Positions 14,261-17,332 of a stretch of 17,332 bases of DNA are shown here, piece by piece. The DNA comes from Actinotalea sp. (lineage in GTDB: Bacteria > Actinomycetota > Actinomycetes > Actinomycetales > Cellulomonadaceae), in NCBI GenBank assembly GCA_014360395.1, contig JACIXM010000242.1, positions 1 through 17,332 of the forward strand, given 5' to 3'. A model generated the notes under the pieces. It was given only the letters and a program-made list of their open reading frames with translations, was not told the DNA's origin and did no database searches. Each line of letters starts with the position of its first letter. Within the stretch, counting starts at the first letter, position 1. The position numbers were made by a program, and so were the translations under genes.

Positions 14261-14590
14261 ATGATCCTGCGCTCCCTCCTCCTGTTCGCCGCCGCGGCCC
14301 TCGCGGAGATCGGCGGCGCATGGCTGGTCTGGCAGGGGGTCCGCGAGCACCGCGGGCTCCTGTGGGTGGGGGCCGGCGTCATCGCCCTCGGCCTGTACGG
14401 GTTCGCGGCGACGCTGCAGCCGGACCCGCACTTCGGGCGCATCCTCGCGGCGTACGGAGGGGTCTTCGTCGCGGGCTCGCTGGCGTGGGGCGTCGTCATC
14501 GACCGCTTCCGGCCGGACCGGTGGGACCTGACGGGCGCGGTCATCTGCCTGGTCGGCGTCGCGGTGATCATGTACGCGCCGCGGGGGTGA
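14261..14590 (+). CDS. ynfA: YnfA-family (UPF0060) small membrane protein
   Basis: Four-helix membrane protein of 109 residues, the normal length of the family. Characteristic stretches are [12 protein letters not shown] (14-24 region), [27 protein letters not shown] (44-70) and the C-terminal [28 protein letters not shown] (81-108). The family is distantly related in fold to small multidrug resistance (SMR/EmrE) transporters, and YnfA homologues have been reported to export drugs; it has also been called UPF0060 for lack of function. The conserved glutamate in helix 1 (Glu16) matches the key SMR position. ATG 14261 begins immediately before helix 1 and has a CACACT hexamer 7 bases upstream, suggesting a leaderless message. 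The gene sits 64 bases after the sucrose phosphorylase gene with its own apparent promoter. Confidence 0.93.
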   Translation: MILRSLLLFAAAALAEIGGAWLVWQGVREHRGLLWVGAGVIALGLYGFAATLQPDPHFGRILAAYGGVFVAGSLAWGVVIDRFRPDRWDLTGAVICLVGVAVIMYAPRG

Positions 14591-14601
14591 GCGCGCGCCC
14601 C

Positions 14602-14607
14602 TAGGCT
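14602..14607 (+). promoter_or_regulatory. -10 element of the alpha/beta hydrolase gene (leaderless)
   Basis: TAGGCT ends 7 bases before the GTG at 14615, so the message should start at or next to the first codon. No Shine-Dalgarno is present in between. Confidence 0.6.
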
Positions 14608-14614
14608 CGGTGAC

Positions 14615-15433
14615 GTGAGCACCACCATCAGCGCGAGCGAGGTCGGGGACGCCGGGGCGCCCGTCGTCTTCCTGCACGGCCTGTTCGGCCAGGGGCGCAA
14701 CTTCACCCAGATCGCCAAGGCGCTGCAGCCGGAGGCGCGGTCCCTGCTCGTGGACCTGCCCAACCACGGCCGGTCCGCGTGGACCGAGGGCTTCGACTAC
14801 GCCGAGATCGCGGACCTCGTCGCCGGGCACCTGGCGGACGGGTTCGCCGCGGACGGTCCGGTGCACGTCGTCGGCCACTCCATGGGGGGCAAGGTCGCGA
14901 TGATGCTCGCCCTGCGGCACCCGGAGCTCGTGGACCGGCTGGTCGTCTCGGACATCGCGCCGGCGTCCGGGGGGTCCCTCGGCGAGTTCGAGCACCTGCT
15001 GGACAGCCTCGCGGCGATCGACCTGTCGACGGTGCGGCGCCGCGCCGACGCGGACGCCCAGCTCGCCGAGCGGGTGCGCGACGAGCGCGTGCGCGGCTTC
15101 CTGCTGCAGAACCTGCGCGCCGACGGCGACGCCTTCCGCTGGCAGGCCAACCTGGACCTGCTGCGCCGCGAGCTGGCGACGATCGGCGGCTTCCCGGACG
15201 TCGGCGACGCCACGTTCGACCACCCGGTGCTGTGGGTGGCCGGGGAGCGGTCCGACTACGTCCGGCCGGAGCACGGGCCGGCGATGCGCGCGCTGTTCCC
15301 GCGGGCCACCCTCGTCACGGTCAAGGGTGCTGGGCACTGGGTGCACTCGGAGCAGCCCGAGGCGTTCGTCTCGGTGCTGCGGACCTTCCTCGCCCTCGAC
15401 GAGGAGGGGCCGGCTCGAGCCGTCCAGGGGTAG
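14615..15433 (+). CDS. Alpha/beta hydrolase, YbfF/ABHD11-like esterase
   Basis: Cytoplasmic serine hydrolase of 272 residues. The oxyanion-hole motif FLHGLFGQGRNF (19-30), LLVDLPNHGRS (44-54) and the nucleophile elbow VVGHSMGGKVAMM (85-97; Ser89) match the YbfF/ABHD11 subgroup, where DxRNHGxS and GHSMGGK are diagnostic. The triad is completed by Asp214 in AGERSDYVRP and His241 in GAGHWVHSEQP. A cap region lies at about 118-190. Family members hydrolyse short acyl esters, including acyl-CoA or lipid esters; the natural substrate here is not known. GTG start chosen because TAGGCT sits 7 bases upstream and the N-terminal strand follows directly. The stop codon TAG is also the start of the TAGCGT hexamer used by the next gene. 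Confidence 0.9.
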   Translation: MSTTISASEVGDAGAPVVFLHGLFGQGRNFTQIAKALQPEARSLLVDLPNHGRSAWTEGFDYAEIADLVAGHLADGFAADGPVHVVGHSMGGKVAMMLALRHPELVDRLVVSDIAPASGGSLGEFEHLLDSLAAIDLSTVRRRADADAQLAERVRDERVRGFLLQNLRADGDAFRWQANLDLLRRELATIGGFPDVGDATFDHPVLWVAGERSDYVRPEHGPAMRALFPRATLVTVKGAGHWVHSEQPEAFVSVLRTFLALDEEGPARAVQG

Positions 15434-15436
15434 CGT
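15431..15436 (+). promoter_or_regulatory. Probable -10 element of nagA, overlapping the preceding stop codon
   Basis: TAGCGT begins with the TAG stop of the hydrolase gene and lies 31 bases before the nagA ATG, leaving a leader of about 25 bases that carries GGGAGGGA. No convincing -35 is seen in the hydrolase 3' end. Confidence 0.5.
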
Positions 15437-15467
15437 CCGCCTGCGCCTGGACCACGGGAGGGACGAC

Positions 15468-16721
15468 ATGGCGTCGAGCGTGATCACCGGCCAGGTCGTC
15501 CTGCCCGGTGGTGTGCTGGGCGACGGCGCCGTCGTCGTCGACGGCCCCCGGATCGCCTGGGTAGGGGCGGCGGACGCCCTGCCCGAGGCCTTCCGTGATG
15601 CCGCCTTCCTGCGCGCGCCCGACGGCGGCTTCGTCCTCCCCGGGCTCGTCGACCTGCACTGCCACGGCGGTGGGGGCGCGTCGTTCCCCGATGCCGTGGA
15701 CGCGGACGAGGCGATGGCCGCCGTCCACGAGCACCGCCGGCACGGGACGACGACGATGGTCGCCTCTCTCGTCACCGCCGCGCCGGAGGCGCTGCTGCGG
15801 CAGGTACGTCTCCTGGCCGACCTCGCGGAGGCCGACGAGATCGCGGGCATCCACCTCGAGGGCCCCTTCCTGTCCGTCGCCCGGTGCGGAGCTCAGGACC
15901 CGGCGCTCGTCGTGCCGCCGGATCCGGCGCTGACGGCCGAGCTCCTCCGCGCCGGCCGCGGTCATGTCCGCACGATGACGCTCGCCCCGGAAGGGGCGGG
16001 CGTGCTCGACGACGACGGCGTCGCGGCGCGGCTGGTCGCCGGCGGCGCGCTGCTCTCGTGGGGCCACACGGACGCCGACCCCGCCACGGCGGCCCGGGCG
16101 CTCGCGGTCTCGCGGCGGCTGCTCGGCGACCCCCGCGCCGGCGGCCGGCGCCCGACCGTCACCCACCTGTTCAACGGGATGCGCCCGTGGACCCACCGGG
16201 ATCCCGGCCCGGTGGGGGAGTTCCTCGTCGCGGCCCGCGAGGGCGGGGCGGTGCTCGAGCTGGTCGGCGACGGGACGCACGTGGACCCGGCCGTCGTGCG
16301 GGAGGTCGTGGCGCTGGTGGGTCGGGACGGTGTCGCGCTGGTGACCGACGCGATGGCCGCAGCGGGCATGCCCGACGGCAGCTTCCGTCTGGGCTCGCTG
16401 GACGTCGTCGTCGCCGAGGGCGTCGCCCGGCTGGCTCGGGGCGGCACGATCGCCGGCGGCACGGCGCACCTCCTCGACGTCGTGCGGACCACGGTCGCCG
16501 GCGGCGTGGCCCTGGCCGATGCCGTGCACATGGCCTCGGCCGTCCCCGCCGCCGTCCTCGGGCTCACGGACCGCGGCGTCCTGGTGCCAGGAGCCCGGGC
16601 CGACGTCGTGGTGCTCGACGCCCACCTGCGGCCCATGGAGGTGATCATCGCGGGGCGTCACCTCCCCGCGGCGTCGCCGCGCGTGCCGCCACCGAGCACG
16701 GGCGCGCGGGGAGCACACTGA
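15468..16721 (+). CDS. nagA: N-acetylglucosamine-6-phosphate deacetylase
   Basis: Amidohydrolase-superfamily enzyme of 417 residues that removes acetate from GlcNAc-6-phosphate, feeding glucosamine-6-phosphate to glycolysis or wall synthesis. Visible active-site elements are DLHCHGGGG (62-70; His64, His66), GIHLEGPFLS (127-136; metal-binding Glu131), SWGHTDA (197-203; His200), THLFNGMRPW (232-241; His233), VGDGTHVDP (266-274; His271) and the catalytic Asp294 in LVTDAMAAAG. The usual GAH after the Glu loop is GAQ here (141-143), with a cysteine (Cys140) just before, a form seen in other actinobacterial enzymes. ATG 15468 has GGGAGGGA 4-5 bases upstream. No nagB, PTS or chitinase gene is next to it, so it may serve wall recycling or chitin use with distant partners. 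Confidence 0.94.
   Translation: MASSVITGQVVLPGGVLGDGAVVVDGPRIAWVGAADALPEAFRDAAFLRAPDGGFVLPGLVDLHCHGGGGASFPDAVDADEAMAAVHEHRRHGTTTMVASLVTAAPEALLRQVRLLADLAEADEIAGIHLEGPFLSVARCGAQDPALVVPPDPALTAELLRAGRGHVRTMTLAPEGAGVLDDDGVAARLVAGGALLSWGHTDADPATAARALAVSRRLLGDPRAGGRRPTVTHLFNGMRPWTHRDPGPVGEFLVAAREGGAVLELVGDGTHVDPAVVREVVALVGRDGVALVTDAMAAAGMPDGSFRLGSLDVVVAEGVARLARGGTIAGGTAHLLDVVRTTVAGGVALADAVHMASAVPAAVLGLTDRGVLVPGARADVVVLDAHLRPMEVIIAGRHLPAASPRVPPPSTGARGAH
16714..16719 (+). promoter_or_regulatory. Possible -10 element of the DUF2510-like gene
   Basis: CACACT ends 7 bases before the ATG at 16727; its last base is the first base of the nagA stop codon. GAAGGG lies between it and the start but is too close to the ATG (one base) for a normal Shine-Dalgarno. 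Confidence 0.35.
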
Positions 16722-16726
16722 AGGGC

Positions 16727-17005
16727 ATGACGGAGTCGCAGCGCCCGACCGGCTGGCACGCGGACCTGGAGGCGAACCGCTACCGCTACTGGGACGGCGG
16801 GCGGTGGGCGTTCACGTCCTCGGCCCGGGACCTGGAGGCGTACCGCGCCGCGGGGCAGCAGGTCAGCGGCGTCGACTTCGACGCCCCCGTCCACTCCGAG
16901 CTGCCGCCGGAGCCCGAGCCGCGCCGGTCGCGCGGGCCGCTGCTCGCCGCCGTCGGGGTGCTGGTCCTGCTCGTGGTGGTGGCTGTCGTCGTCCTCACCG
17001 GGTGA
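16727..17005 (+). CDS. Small DUF2510-like protein with C-terminal membrane anchor
   Basis: Protein of 92 residues. The N-terminal PTGWHADLEANRYRYWDGGRWAFTS resembles DUF2510 (P.GWY.DP.....RYWDG..WT), a short domain common at the ends of actinobacterial membrane proteins. An acidic, proline-rich linker (about 50-66) is followed by basic residues and a single hydrophobic helix (about 71-90) ending in LTG, giving a tail-anchored layout with the domain probably in the cytoplasm. The usual Asp-Pro after GWY is Asp-Leu here, so the match is imperfect. The gene starts 5 bases after nagA and is either co-transcribed or leaderless from the CACACT hexamer. It is followed by a strong terminator. Function unknown. 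Confidence 0.8.
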   Translation: MTESQRPTGWHADLEANRYRYWDGGRWAFTSSARDLEAYRAAGQQVSGVDFDAPVHSELPPEPEPRRSRGPLLAAVGVLVLLVVVAVVVLTG

Positions 17006-17007
17006 AC

Positions 17008-17046
17008 CGCGGGCCGTCGCGCGCCGGGAGCGTGCGACGGCCCGCG
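17008..17046. terminator. Strong bidirectional terminator
   Basis: A perfect 13-bp inverted repeat, CGCGGGCCGTCGC (17008-17020) and GCGACGGCCCGCG (17034-17046), with a 13-base loop, fills most of the 50-base gap between the DUF2510-like gene and the converging CBS-domain gene. Confidence 0.8.
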
Positions 17047-17055
17047 CGAGCCGCC

Positions 17056-17332
17056 TCAGGAGTTGGGCCGCGCGGCGGAGATGTCCGCCAGCGTCGAGTG
17101 CGGGTCCTTCTCGATCGCCAGGTCACCGATCGAGACGATGCCGACGAGCTCGTCGCCCACCGTGACGGGCAGGCGCCGGACGTCGTGCTCGCGCATGACC
17201 TGGCCGGCCTCCGCGAGGGTGAGGTCGGGCGTGACCGTGACCAGGTTGCTGCTGCAGGCCTGGCGGACGGGGTCCTCCGGGCTGCCGCCCACGGCGAGGA
17301 CCCGCACCACGAGGTCGCGGTCCGTGACGATC
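17056..17332 (-). CDS. CBS-domain protein, Hrp1-like (N-terminus beyond window)
   Basis: The C-terminal 91 residues or so of a tandem CBS-domain protein; the 5' end is cut off by the window. The visible part opens with IVTDRDLVVRVLAVGG, the end of a first CBS domain (the TDRD signature), and continues with a whole second domain: CSSNLVTVTPDLTLAEAGQVMREHDVRRLPVTVGDELVGIVSIGDLAIE. This arrangement is like the small stand-alone Hrp1 (Rv2626c) type of actinobacterial CBS protein of about 140 residues. CBS pairs bind adenine nucleotides or related ligands and sense energy or stress state; no effector domain is seen. The C-terminal tail is short (KDPHSTLADISAARPNS). It converges on the DUF2510-like gene through a strong hairpin. 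Confidence 0.88.
   Translation of the reverse strand, partial: IVTDRDLVVRVLAVGGSPEDPVRQACSSNLVTVTPDLTLAEAGQVMREHDVRRLPVTVGDELVGIVSIGDLAIEKDPHSTLADISAARPNS

Noticed and set aside
10546..14763. A very long minus-strand open frame (over 1,400 codons) opposite the SDR, methyltransferase, sucrose phosphorylase and other genes.
   Set aside because: It spans several well-recognised genes on both strands, is arginine/proline/alanine-rich low-quality protein, and reflects the rarity of stop codons in GC-rich DNA.
1..17332. CRISPR arrays, tRNA or rRNA genes, insertion sequences, phage or toxin-antitoxin genes.
   Set aside because: No regularly spaced direct repeats, cloverleaf-like stretches, transposase motifs or terminal inverted repeats were seen by eye on either strand.

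Overview
The window comes from a very GC-rich chromosome with short intergenic gaps, frequent GTG starts and several apparently leaderless genes. Gene content (GH3 glucosidase with an oligosaccharide-type ABC operon, sucrose phosphorylase, NagA, a DUF2510-like membrane protein, an Hrp1-like CBS protein, FadD-like ligase) points to an actinobacterium. A soil or plant-associated member of the Micrococcales (Cellulomonas/Cellulosimicrobium/Promicromonospora-like) is the most likely source. The lineage is an inference from style and gene content; no rRNA marker is present.

Left block (1-7108): a six-gene operon reads leftward from a promoter near 6390. In order it encodes a family 5 solute-binding lipoprotein, two Opp/Dpp-type ATPases, DppB-like and DppC-like permeases, and a GH3 beta-glucosidase cut off by the window edge. 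The genes after the first are coupled by 4-base overlaps or a 3-base gap. A 12-bp stem-loop separates the lipoprotein gene from the rest, probably giving the binding protein an excess of transcript. A TetR-family regulator is transcribed divergently. A near-perfect 22-bp palindrome sits inside the operon's core promoter and is the obvious operator. The glucosidase has no signal peptide, so the simplest model is import of a beta-linked oligosaccharide or glycoside followed by cytoplasmic cleavage, under TetR control.

Middle block (7098-9960): a FadD-like acyl-CoA ligase (TTG start) and a bile acid:sodium symporter (BASS) family transporter overlap by 4 bases, a plausible import-and-activate pair for a carboxylic acid. 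They converge on the TetR gene through a shared bidirectional terminator hairpin. Upstream, an 18-bp inverted repeat lies between the ligase and the next, divergent gene.

Right block (10000-17332): mostly single-gene units. They are an SDR-fold protein lacking the catalytic Tyr/Lys, a SAM methyltransferase (leftward), a GerW-like membrane protein, a YbaK-type deacylase homologue, a GH13_18 sucrose phosphorylase, a YnfA-family membrane protein, a YbfF/ABHD11-like hydrolase, N-acetylglucosamine-6-phosphate deacetylase, a small DUF2510-like membrane protein and, after a strong 13-bp terminator, the C-terminal part of a CBS-domain protein. Several of these have a TAnnnT-like hexamer 6-8 bases before the start codon, the signature of leaderless transcripts. 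No tRNA, rRNA, CRISPR, IS element or phage gene was seen, and no intergenic stretch reaches 300 bases. The most system-like element is the TetR-controlled oligosaccharide operon; I saw nothing that clearly amounts to a wholly new system.
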